Shown here: positions 1 through 12,000 of the stretch, in pieces
How the letters are laid out: each line of letters begins with the position of its first letter
How positions within the stretch are numbered: the first letter of the stretch is position 1
Source: RUG369 sp050949645
Lineage (GTDB): Bacteria; Planctomycetota; Planctomycetia; Pirellulales; Thermoguttaceae
NCBI GenBank assembly: GCA_050949645.1
Contig: JBMNGC010000001.1
Coordinates: 2,480,001 to 2,544,000, forward strand
Length of the DNA: 64,000 bases
Direction of reading: 5' to 3'
Program-made: the position numbers and the translations under genes
The notes under the pieces: model-generated
Databases searched by the model: none
Told to the model about the DNA's origin: nothing
Seen by the model: the letters and a program-made list of their open reading frames with translations, nothing else

Positions 1-3000
1 CGTAATCTCCCGAGTCGATCAGGGTTCGGTAGGTGTACGTGGACGGACCGCAGTAGACTTCGACCGCTTCCCTGAGCGTGATCTTGTCGTCGAGAGGATT
101 GTACTCGCCGTCTTCGGCGGAGTTCACGACGACGCTCGGCGCCTCGTGAACCTCGAAGGAGACGGTGTGGACGTTGTTCGGATCAGCCTCGGAACCGTCT
201 TCTTCGCCGTATTCGACGATCTCGTTACCGGAGTCGAGCGTAATGACGAGCGTGTAGACGCCGACGGGCAGTTTGCCGAGGTTCTGGCGCGCGTAAGTGG
301 CCGTCTCGCCCGGCTGGATCCAATCGGCTTCCCTGAGCCAATCGAAGTAATCGGAGCCCTTCGCATAACGCTGAACGACCGTCTGGCTATAATTCTCCCC
401 GGTCGCGGTAACGCCCTCGACCGTGAAGGTAACGTTGAACTTGTCGACGACCGCATGATCGCCAACGTTAACCATCGAGAAGTCGAGTACGACGTTCTGT
501 CCGGCATAGTAGAAATCGTTCTCGACGCCATTGAGCGTACTGTACCAGAATTCGACCGGCTCCTCGCCAAAGGTAAGGTCGGGAGCGGTAATCGTCTGGT
601 ATTCGTAAGCGCCCAGGTCGATCGCAAAGATTTTTCCGTCGACCGCGAGACCGACGTATCGATCGTTGCCAACCAGGTCGTAGTCGCCGACAGTCGCCGC
701 GAGTTCGTTGGAACCGCCGTTGATGATCGGCGAGGTCGCCTGGAGCGTGAAGTCGCCGTTCTCCGCGTCGACGAAGAGCGGATCGACTCCAATGAAGGAA
801 CGATATTCTTCGACGAGCCAGCTTTCGCCAAACGCGTTCTCGCCCGTCGACTCATAATTCTGGATGAGCGAGTTACGAAGCGTGATATTGGAACCGTCAA
901 GCGCGTAGATCTCGACGCCCAGGGCCTCTTCCACGACTTCGCCCTCTTCGCCGTCCTCGCCCTCGTCCACTTTCGTAATGGAGTTGCCTGCGAGGATGCT
1001 GTTATCGATCGTCGCGCTGCTTTCAATGTAAAGCGCGCCGCCGTTGGCCGCCGTATTACCTGCGACCGTAACGTTGAGTAGCGTGAGCTCTGTCGCGAAG
1101 ATCGCGCCCGCATTGCCGGTCGCGCTGTTGTTCGCCACCAGCGAGTTAACGATCTGGGCGATCTTCGCTCTGATGGCGCCCGCGTCGCCGCCGGCCGTGT
1201 TGTTCGTGATCGTCGCGTTCTTAAGGAAAATGGTTCCGTTGGTCGTTTCCAACGCGCCGACAGAGGCGGTTGCGCTGTTGCCAGTGATCGTCGCCGCGCC
1301 GTCAATCGTCAGGTTGCCCGTCGTCTTGATCGCGCCGACGTTACCGCCAGCCGAGTTATCTGAAATCGTCGCGGCGCCGGCGATGGCGACGGAGCCCGCG
1401 TAGACCGCGCCAACGTCGTTGTTCGCCGTATTGTTCGTGATCGTTGCGTCGCCGCCAACGAGCATCACGCCGCCAACGTACGCCGCGCCGAAGTCTGCGC
1501 CGTCGTGGGTAACTTCGGTCGTACTCTCCGTCGTTTCCTCGGAGACAAGCTCGCCTTCTTCGTCGTAGACGCGAGTAATCGTCGTCGTTTCAACCGTTGT
1601 CGAGCCTGTCGCAGCGTTCTTATCGAGGAGCAGGTCGCCAGTAACGTCGAACTTATTCTGAACGTACAGAGCGCCGATCGTCGCCGCTTCGTTCTCGGTA
1701 ATCGTCGCGTTTCCAACAATCTTGACGCTGCCGTTCGCAACGTGCATCACGCCGGTCTTACCGACGACGACCGTCGTTGTCGTCGTCGTCTCGACGTTAC
1801 CAGACTCGTCGGTCGTGGTCTCCGTCGTGACGTTCGCAACGGCCGCCGCTTTGTTGTTCGTCGCCGTGAGATCGCCGTAGAGGACGAAGGATCCTGCGCG
1901 CATGTAAATCGCGCCATAGTCGACGCCAGCTTCGTTACCGACTATCGTCGCCGTAACAGGAGCGTCTGCCGTCCCGATCGTCATACCGAGCGCGGAGATC
2001 GCGCCGGTATTGCCACCCGCGCGGTTCTCCGAAATCTCGACTGCGCCAGCGACCGTGAGAGGTCCGCCGGTCATGATCGCGCCGACGTTTTCAGCCGCTT
2101 CGTTCGACTTCACCGAGAGCGTTCCGCCAACCGTCATGTCGTGCGCGTAGATCGCGCCGATCGAGGAGTCGGAACGGTTGTTCTCGACGACTGCGTCGCC
2201 GACAATATTCGCCGCGCCGTTGACATAGAGCGCGCCGTACTTACCGCCAGCTTCGTTGCCCGTGATCGTCGCGTCGCCGCCAATCTCCATATCGCCGCTG
2301 ACCTGAAGCGCGCCGACAGCGCCGCCGGCAACGTTGTCCGTCGCCGTAAGAGCGCCGTCAACCGTGAAGTTCGAGTCAACCATGAGACCGCCGACGTTAC
2401 CAGTCGCGGTGTTGGAGGAGACAAGCGCGTCGCCGCCGATCGTCGCCGAGCCCTTGACGAAGCCGACGCCGTACGCGCCGCCTTCCGCCTTATTGCTCGT
2501 AAACGTCGCGTCGCCGCCGATCGCAAGCGCGCCGGACAGACGCAGCGCGCCGAAGTTCGTACCAGCCGTGTTGTTCGTGAACGTCGCCGCGCCGTCAATC
2601 GTCGCGTTGTACGCGGAAAGCGCGCCGACCATTCCACCGGCGGTATTATTGTCGAACGTCGCGTCACCCATCGCGTTAAGACTACCGTTGAGCTTAAGCG
2701 CGCCATAGTTGTTCGTCACGGAGTTGTCCGTCACAAGGAGCGTTCCGTCAACTCTGAGGGAACCCGCCTCGACGGCGCCAACGTCGTTGTTCGCCGTATT
2801 ATTCGTGATCGTCGCGTCGCCGTCGACCGTAATCGCGCCGACGACATACGCCGCGCCACGATTTGCGCCGACGTTCGTCGTTTCGCTCGTCGTCGAGGTC
2901 GTCGTCTCAGACTCGAGATTACCCTCTTCGTCATAGACGCGTTCAACGACTTCTGTTTCCGTCGTAACGCCGCCAACGGCTTCGTTATTCGAAAGTGTCA

Positions 3001-6000
3001 GTTCGCCGACGCGCAGCGCGCCGCCAACGTACAACGCGCCGTTTTCACCCGCCGTGTTGTTCGTGAAGGTCGCCGTATCCGTGATCGTCGCGTCGCCATT
3101 CTCGACATGCAGCGCGCCGGTTTTACCGACGACAGTCGTCTCTGTGACGGTCGTCGTCGCGATCGCGCCATTTTCGAGAGTCTCGTCGCTCGTCTGAACT
3201 TCGACAATCGGCGCTGTCGCCGCTTTGTTCGAATCAACGTTCACGCTTCCGTAGACCGTGAAGGACTCTTCCACGTAAACCGCGCCGTAATCTCTACCAG
3301 CTTCGTTGCCGGTGATCTCGACCGTGACGGGCGCGTCTTCCGCGCCAACGCTCATCGAATACGCCGCAATGGCGCCGAAGTTCTCGCCGGCCGTGTTGCC
3401 AGATATCGTCGTATCGCCGACGATCGAGAGGCTGCCGTTCGCGAAGACCGCGCCGTAATCGACGCCTGCCTTGTTGCCAGAAATCGTTGCGGAACCGCCA
3501 AGCGTTATATCTCCGTCTGTAGCGACGGCGCCGTAGCTCTGGCCCGCTTCGTTTTCGGTGATCGTCGTCGTTCCGCCGACCGAGATCGACGCGCTTGCGT
3601 AAATCGCGCCGTAGGAACCTTCGGCCTTATTATGCGCAATTTCAGCGTCGCCGCCGATCGCAAGAGCGCCGGTCAGACGCTGCGCGCCGTAGTCGGTTCC
3701 CGACGTGTTGTTCGTGATCGTCGCCGCGCCGTCGATCGTCGCGTTGACCGCGGACAGAGCGCCGACCATTCCGCCGGCCGTATTCTGGTCAAACGTCGCG
3801 TCGCCCGTCACGTTAAGGGCGCCGTTGAGCTTGAGCGCGCCATAATCGTTCGTCGCGGAGTTTTCTGACACGAGCAGCGTTCCGTCAACGCTGAGGGAAG
3901 CCGCCTCGACCGCGCCAACAGAGTCGAACGCCTTGTTGCTCGTGATCGTCGCGTCGCCGTCGACCGTAATCGCGCCGACGACATACGCCGCGCCGTGATT
4001 CGCGCCGACGTTCGTCGTTTCGCTCGTCGTCGAGGTCGTCGTTTCAGACTCGAGATTCCCCTCTTCGTCATAGACGCGTTCCACGACTTCCGTTTCCGTC
4101 GTAACGCCGCCAACGGCTTCGTTATTCGAAAGCGTCAGTTCGCCGACGCGCAGCGCGCCGCCAACGTACAACGCGCCGGTTTCGCCCGCCGTGTTGTTCG
4201 TGAAGGTCGCCGCGTCCGTAATCGTCGCGTCGCCGTTCTCGACGTGCAGAGCGCCGGTTTTACCGACGACAGTCGTCTTTGTGACGGTCGTCGTCGCGAT
4301 CGCGCCATTTTCGAGAGTCTCGACGCTCGTCTGAACTTCGACAATCGGATCGGTCGCCGCTTTGTTCGAATCGACGTTCACGCTTCCGTAGACCGTGAAG
4401 GACTCTTCCACGTAAACCGCGCCGTAATCTCTGCCAGCTTCGTTGCCGGTGATCTCGACCGTGACGGGCGCGTCTTCCGCGCCAACGCTCATCGAATACG
4501 CCGCAATGGCGCCGAAGTTCTCGCCGGCCGTGTTGCCAGATATCGTCGTATCGCCGACGATCGAGAGGCTGCCGTTCGCGAAGACCGCGCCGTAATCGAC
4601 GCCTGCCTTGTTGCCAGAAATCGTTGCGGAACCGCCAAGCGTTATATCTCCGTCTGTAGCGACGGCGCCGTAGCTCTGGCCCGCTTCGTTTTCGGTGATC
4701 GTCGTCGTTCCGCCGACCGAGATCGACGCGCTTGCGTAAATCGCGCCGTAGGAACCTTCGGCCTTATTATGCGCAATTTCAGCGTCGCCGCCGATCGCAA
4801 GAGCGCCGGTCAGACGCTGCGCGCCGTAGTCGGTTCCCGACGTGTTGTTCGTGATCGTCGCCGCGCCGTCGATCGTCGCGTTGACCGCGGACAGAGCGCC
4901 GACCATTCCGCCGGCCGCATTATTGTCGAACGTCGCGTCGCCCAACACGTTAAGACTGTCGTTGAGCTTGAGCGCGCCATAATCGTCCGCCGCGGAGTTG
5001 TCCGTCACAAGGAGCGTTCCGTCAACGCTGAGGGAGCCCGCGTAGACCGCGCCAATATCGTTATTCGCCGTATTGTTCGTGATCGTCGCGTTACCGCCAA
5101 CGAGCATCACGCCGCCAACGTACGCCGCGCCGAAGTCTGCGCCGTCGTGGGTAACTTCGGTCGTACTCTCCGTCGTTTCCTCGGAGACAAGCTCGCCTTC
5201 TTCGTCGTAGACGCGAGTAATCGTCGTCGTTTCAACCGTTGTCGAGCCTGTCGCAGCGTTCTTATCGAGGAGCAGGTCGCCAGTAACGTCGAACTTATTC
5301 TGAACGTACAGAGCGCCATTCGTCGCCGCTTCGTTCTCGGTAATCGTCGCGTTTCCAACAATCTTGACGCTGCCGTTCGCAACGTGCATCACGCCGGTCT
5401 TACCGACGACGACCGTCGTTGTCGTCGTCGTCTCGACGTTACCAGACTCGTCGGTCGTGGTCTCCGTCGTCACGTTCGCAACGGTCGCCGCTTTGTTGTT
5501 CGTCGCCGTAAGATCGCCGTAGAGGACGAAGGACCCTGCGCGCATGTAAATCGCGCCGTAGTCTGCGCCGGCTTCGTTACCGACTATCGTCGCCGTAACA
5601 GGAGCGTCTGCCGTCCCGATCGTCATACCGAGCGCGGAGATCGCGCCGGTATTGCCGCCAGCGCGGTTGTTCGAAATTTCGACCGCGCCAGCGACCGTGA
5701 GAGGTCCGCCGGTCATGATCGCGCCGACGTTTTCAGCCGCTTCGTTCGACTTCACCGAGAGCGTTCCGCCAACCGTCATGTCGTGCGCGTAGATCGCGCC
5801 GATCGAGGCGTCAGAACGGTTGTTCTCGACGACCGCGTCGCCGACAATATTCGCCGCGCCGTTGACATAGAGCGCGCCGTACTTACCGCCAGCTTCGTTG
5901 CCCGTGATCGTCGCGTCGCCGCCAATCTCCATATCGCCGCTGACCTGAAGCGCGCCGACAGCGCCGCCGGCAACGTTGTCCGTCGCCGTAAGAGCGCCGT

Positions 6001-9000
6001 CAACCGTGAAGTTCGAGTCAACCATGAGACCGCCGACGTTACCAGTCGCGGTGTTGGAGGAGACAAGCGCGTCGCCGCCGATCGTCGCCGAGCCCTTGAC
6101 GAAGCCGACGCCGTACGCGCCGCCTTCCGCCTTATTGCTCGTAAACGTCGCGTCGCCGCCGATCGCAAGCGCGCCGGACAGACGCAGCGCGCCGAAGTTC
6201 GTACCAGCCGTGTTGTTCGTGAACGTCGCCGCGCCGTCAATCGTCGCGTTGTACGCGGAAAGCGCGCCGACCATTCCACCGGCGGTATTATTGTCGAACG
6301 TCGCGTCACCCATCGCGTTAAGACTACCGTTGAGCTTAAGCGCGCCATAGTTGTTCGTCACGGAGTTGTCCGTCACAAGGAGCGTTCCGTCAACTCTGAG
6401 GGAACCCGCCTCGACGGCGCCAACGTCGTTGTTCGCCGTATTATTCGTGATCGTCGCGTCGCCGTCGACCGTAATCGCGCCGACGACATACGCCGCGCCA
6501 CGATTTGCGCCGACGTTCGTCGTTTCGCTCGTCGTCGAGGTCGTCGTCTCAGACTCGAGATTACCCTCTTCGTCATAGACGCGTTCAACGACTTCTGTTT
6601 CCGTCGTAACGCCGCCAACGGCTTCGTTATTCGAAAGTGTCAGTTCGCCGACGCGCAGCGCGCCGCCAACGTACAACGCGCCGTTTTCACCCGCCGTGTT
6701 GTTCGTGAAGGTCGCCGTATCCGTGATCGTCGCGTCGCCATTCTCGACATGCAGCGCGCCGGTTTTACCGACGACAGTCGTCTCTGTGACGGTCGTCGTC
6801 GCGATCGCGCCATTTTCGAGAGTCTCGTCGCTCGTCTGAACTTCGACAATCGGCGCTGTCGCCGCTTTGTTCGAATCAACGTTCACGCTTCCGTAGACCG
6901 TGAAGGACTCTTCCACGTAAACCGCGCCGTAATCTCTACCAGCTTCGTTGCCGGTGATCTCGACCGTGACGGGCGCGTCTTCCGCGCCAACGCTCATCGA
7001 ATACGCCGCAATGGCGCCGAAGTTCTCGCCGGCCGTGTTGCCAGATATCGTCGTATCGCCGACGATCGAGAGGCTGCCGTTCGCGAAGACCGCGCCGTAA
7101 TCGACGCCTGCCTTGTTGCCAGAAATCGTTGCGGAACCGCCAAGCGTTATATCTCCGTCTGTAGCGACGGCGCCGTAGCTCTGGCCCGCTTCGTTTTCGG
7201 TGATCGTCGTCGTTCCGCCGACCGAGATCGACGCGCTTGCGTAAATCGCGCCGTAGGAACCTTCGGCCTTATTATGCGCAATTTCAGCGTCGCCGCCGAT
7301 CGCAAGAGCGCCGGTCAGACGCTGCGCGCCGTAGTCGGTTCCCGACGTGTTGTTCGTGATCGTCGCCGCGCCGTCGATCGTCGCGTTGACCGCGGACAGA
7401 GCGCCGACCATTCCGCCGGCCGTATTCTGGTCAAACGTCGCGTCGCCCGTCACGTTAAGGGCGCCGTTGAGCTTGAGCGCGCCATAATCGTTCGTCGCGG
7501 AGTTTTCTGACACGAGCAGCGTTCCGTCAACGCTGAGGGAAGCCGCCTCGACCGCGCCAACAGAGTCGAACGCCTTGTTGCTCGTGATCGTCGCGTCGCC
7601 GTCGACCGTAATCGCGCCGACGACATACGCCGCGCCGTGATTCGCGCCGACGTTCGTCGTTTCGCTCGTCGTCGAGGTCGTCGTTTCAGACTCGAGATTC
7701 CCCTCTTCGTCATAGACGCGTTCCACGACTTCCGTTTCCGTCGTAACGCCGCCAACGGCTTCGTTATTCGAAAGCGTCAGTTCGCCGACGCGCAGCGCGC
7801 CGCCAACGTACAACGCGCCGGTTTCGCCCGCCGTGTTGTTCGTGAAGGTCGCCGCGTCCGTAATCGTCGCGTCGCCGTTCTCGACGTGCAGAGCGCCGGT
7901 TTTACCGACGACAGTCGTCTTTGTGACGGTCGTCGTCGCGATCGCGCCATTTTCGAGAGTCTCGACGCTCGTCTGAACTTCGACAATCGGATCGGTCGCC
8001 GCTTTGTTCGAATCGACGTTCACGCTTCCGTAGACCGTGAAGGACTCTTCCACGTAAACCGCGCCGTAATCTCTGCCAGCTTCGTTGCCGGTGATCTCGA
8101 CCGTGACGGGCGCGTCTTCCGCGCCAACGCTCATCGAATACGCCGCAATGGCGCCGAAGTTCTCGCCGGCCGTGTTGCCAGATATCGTCGTATCGCCGAC
8201 GATCGAGAGGCTGCCGTTCGCGAAGACCGCGCCGTAATCGACGCCTGCCTTGTTGCCAGAAATCGTTGCGGAACCGCCAAGCGTTATATCTCCGTCTGTA
8301 GCGACGGCGCCGTAGCTCTGGCCCGCTTCGTTTTCGGTGATCGTCGTCGTTCCGCCGACCGAGATCGACGCGCTTGCGTAAATCGCGCCGTAGGAACCTT
8401 CGGCCTTATTATGCGCAATTTCAGCGTCGCCGCCGATCGCAAGAGCGCCGGTCAGACGCTGCGCGCCGTAGTCGGTTCCCGACGTGTTGTTCGTGATCGT
8501 CGCCGCGCCGTCGATCGTCGCGTTGACCGCGGACAGAGCGCCGACCATTCCGCCGGCCGCATTATTGTCGAACGTCGCGTCGCCCAACACGTTAAGACTG
8601 TCGTTGAGCTTGAGCGCGCCATAATCGTCCGCCGCGGAGTTGTCCGTCACAAGGAGCGTTCCGTCAACGCTGAGGGAGCCCGCGTAGACCGCGCCAATAT
8701 CGTTATTCGCCGTATTGTTCGTGATCGTCGCGTTACCGCCAACGAGCATCACGCCGCCAACGTACGCCGCGCCGAAGTCTGCGCCGTCGTGGGTAACTTC
8801 GGTCGTACTCTCCGTCGTTTCCTCGGAGACAAGCTCGCCTTCTTCGTCGTAGACGCGAGTAATCGTCGTCGTTTCAACCGTTGTCGAGCCTGTCGCAGCG
8901 TTCTTATCGAGGAGCAGGTCGCCAGTAACGTCGAACTTATTCTGAACGTACAGAGCGCCATTCGTCGCCGCTTCGTTCTCGGTAATCGTCGCGTTTCCAA

Positions 9001-12000
9001 CAATCTTGACGCTGCCGTTCGCAACGTGCATCACGCCGGTCTTACCGACGACGACCGTCGTTGTCGTCGTCGTCTCGACGTTACCAGACTCGTCGGTCGT
9101 GGTCTCCGTCGTCACGTTCGCAACGGTCGCCGCTTTGTTGTTCGTCGCCGTAAGATCGCCGTAGAGGACGAAGGACCCTGCGCGCATGTAAATCGCGCCG
9201 TAGTCTGCGCCGGCTTCGTTACCGACTATCGTCGCCGTAACAGGAGCGTCTGCCGTCCCGATCGTCATACCGAGCGCGGAGATCGCGCCGGTATTGCCGC
9301 CAGCGCGGTTGTTCGAAATTTCGACCGCGCCAGCGACCGTGAGAGGTCCGCCGGTCATGATCGCGCCGACGTTTTCAGCCGCTTCGTTCGACTTCACCGA
9401 GAGCGTTCCGCCAACCGTCATGTCGTGCGCGTAGATCGCGCCGATCGAGGCGTCAGAACGGTTGTTCTCGACGACCGCGTCGCCGACAATATTCGCCGCG
9501 CCGTTGACATAGAGCGCGCCGTACTTACCGCCAGCTTCGTTGCCCGTGATCGTCGCGTCGCCGCCAATCTCCATATCGCCGCTGACCTGAAGCGCGCCGA
9601 CAGCGCCGCCGGCAACGTTGTCCGTCGCCGTAAGAGCGCCGTCAACCGTGAAGTTCGAGTCAACCATGAGACCGCCGACGTTACCAGTCGCGGTGTTGGA
9701 GGAGACAAGCGCGTCGCCGCCGATCGTCGCCGAGCCCTTGACGAAGCCGACGCCGTACGCGCCGCCTTCCGCCTTATTGCTCGTAAACGTCGCGTCGCCG
9801 CCGATCGCAAGCGCGCCGGACAGACGCAGCGCGCCGAAGTTCGTACCAGCCGTGTTGTTCGTGAACGTCGCCGCGCCGTCAATCGTCGCGTTGTACGCGG
9901 AAAGCGCGCCGACCATTCCGCCGGCCGTATTCTGGTCGAACGTCGCGTCGCCCATCGCGTTAAGACTACCGTTGAGCTTGAGAGCGCCGTAGTTGTTCGT
10001 CGCGGTGTTTTCTGACACGAGCAGCGTTCCGCCAACTCTGAGGGAGGTCGCTTCGACCGCGCCGACAGAGTCAAACGCCTTGTTGCTCGTGATCGTCGCG
10101 TCGCCGTCGACCGTAATCGCGCCGCCAACAAACGCCGCGCCGTGATTCGCGCCGACGTTCGTCGTTTCGCTCGTCGTCGAGGTCGTCGTCTCAGACTCGA
10201 GATTACCCTCTTCGTCATAGACGCGTTCAACGACTTCCGTTTCCGTCGTAACGCCGCCAATGGCTTCGTTATTCGAAAGCGTCAGTTGGCCGACGCGCAA
10301 GGCGCCGCCAACGTACAACGCGCCGTTTTCGCCCGCCGTGTTGTTCGTGAAGGTCGCCGCGTCCGTAATCGTCGCGTCGCCGTTCTCGACGTGCAGAGCG
10401 CCGGTTTTACCGACGATAGTCGTCTTCGTGGTCGTCGTCGTCGCGATAGCGCCATTTTCGAGAGTCTCGACGCTCGTCTGAACTTCGACAATCGGCGCTG
10501 TCGCCGCCTTGTTCGAATCAACGTTCACGCTTCCGTAGACCGTGAAGGACTCTTCCGCGTAAACCGCGCCGTAATCTCTGCCAGCTTCGTTGCCGGTGAT
10601 CTCGACCAAGACGGTTGCGTCTTCAGCGCCAATGCTCACCGAGCCCGCCGCAACGGCGCCGACGTTTCCGCCGGCCGTGTTGCCAGATATCGTCGTATCG
10701 CCGACGATCGAGAGGCTACCGTTCGCGAAGACCGCGCCATAATCGACGCCAGCCTTGTTGTTAGAAATCGTCGCGGAGCCGCCAAGCGTCATATCGCCTT
10801 CTGTGGCGACGGCGCCGTAGCTCTGGCCCGCCTCGTTTTCAGTGATCGTCGTCGTTCCGCCGACCGAGATCGACGCGCTTGCGTAAATCGCGCCGTAGGA
10901 ACCTTCGGCCTTATTATGCGCAATTTCAGCGTTGCCGCCGATCGCAACGTTCTCAGCGTAAATCGCGCCGACCGTCGCCGCCGTATTTCCGGTAATTACA
11001 GCGTCGCCGCCGATGACGACGTCGCCGTTCGCGGTGATCGCGCCGCCTTCATTTCCAGCGGCGTTGTTCGTGATCGTCGCGTTCTCGCCGACTGTAAGGG
11101 ATCCGGTCAACGCAAGCGCGCCGCTATCGCCGTCCGCGACGTTGGCGTCGAGGAGGAGCGAACCGACAACGTCTATATTCTGAGCGGCGATCGCGCCGAC
11201 GTCCATCGTCGCGGTATTCCCGACGATTGCGGCGTCGCCGCCGACGCTGACGGAACCGCCAACGTTAGCCGCGCCGTAGAATCCGCCATGATCGATCGTC
11301 TCGACCTTGTTTTCAAGCGTTTCTTCAGACTCGACCTCGCCGTCTTCGTTGTAGGTAATCGCAACGACGGTCGTTTCAACGATCGTTTCGCCTTTAGCGG
11401 CGTTCGACTCGAAGGTCAGGTTACCGCCGACGTTGAGATCGCCTGAGACGCTGACCGCGCCGATGGTCCCCGCCGCGTTGTTCGTGAACGTCGCGTCGCC
11501 GTCAATATCTGCGTCGCCATACTCGACGTGCAGAGCGGCGGCGCGTCCGTTCATCACTCGCGTCACGACCGTCGTGACGATCGTTCTACCGTCTTCGTCG
11601 ACCGTTTCCGTTGTCTCGGTACTGGTTTCGACGTACGCGGTCGCCGTGTTGTCGGTCGCGGTGAGAGCGCCGTAAACATGGACGCCGTAGTCGACGTAAA
11701 TCGCGCCAAAGTCGTTACCCGCGGAGTTGCCCGTGACTTCGAGGTTTGAAGCGACGGTTTCCGTTCCGACGGTCAGGGTCTTCGCGGCCACCGCGCCGAC
11801 GTTACCAGCGGCGGTATTGTTCGCCACCGTCGCGTTTCCGACGATCGTCATCGCGCCGTTGACAAACGCCGCGCCGTAGGACGCCGCGCTGTTGCCCGAG
11901 AGGTTTGCAGCGCCGCCGACGTTGAGATCGCCGTTGACGCGCAGACCGCCGTACGAACCCTGCGCAGCGTTATCGGTCGTTACGAGATCGCCCGTAACGT

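Noticed and set aside
1505..10015. Long plus-strand open frames (787, 1,171 and 792 codons) opposite the giant gene
   Set aside because: They are Arg/Val/Asp-rich mirror images of the giant frame, caused by its codon use and repeats. They have no domain content or ribosome binding site and repeat with the same 3,642-bp period.
2134..10260. Minus-strand Arg/Thr/Ser-rich open frames in an alternative frame
   Set aside because: They lie within the giant gene in a second frame and are low-complexity shadows of the repeats.
1437..10590. Mobile element as the cause of the 3.6-kb repeats
   Set aside because: No transposase, terminal inverted repeats or target duplications; the repeats are coding beta-helix modules in frame.
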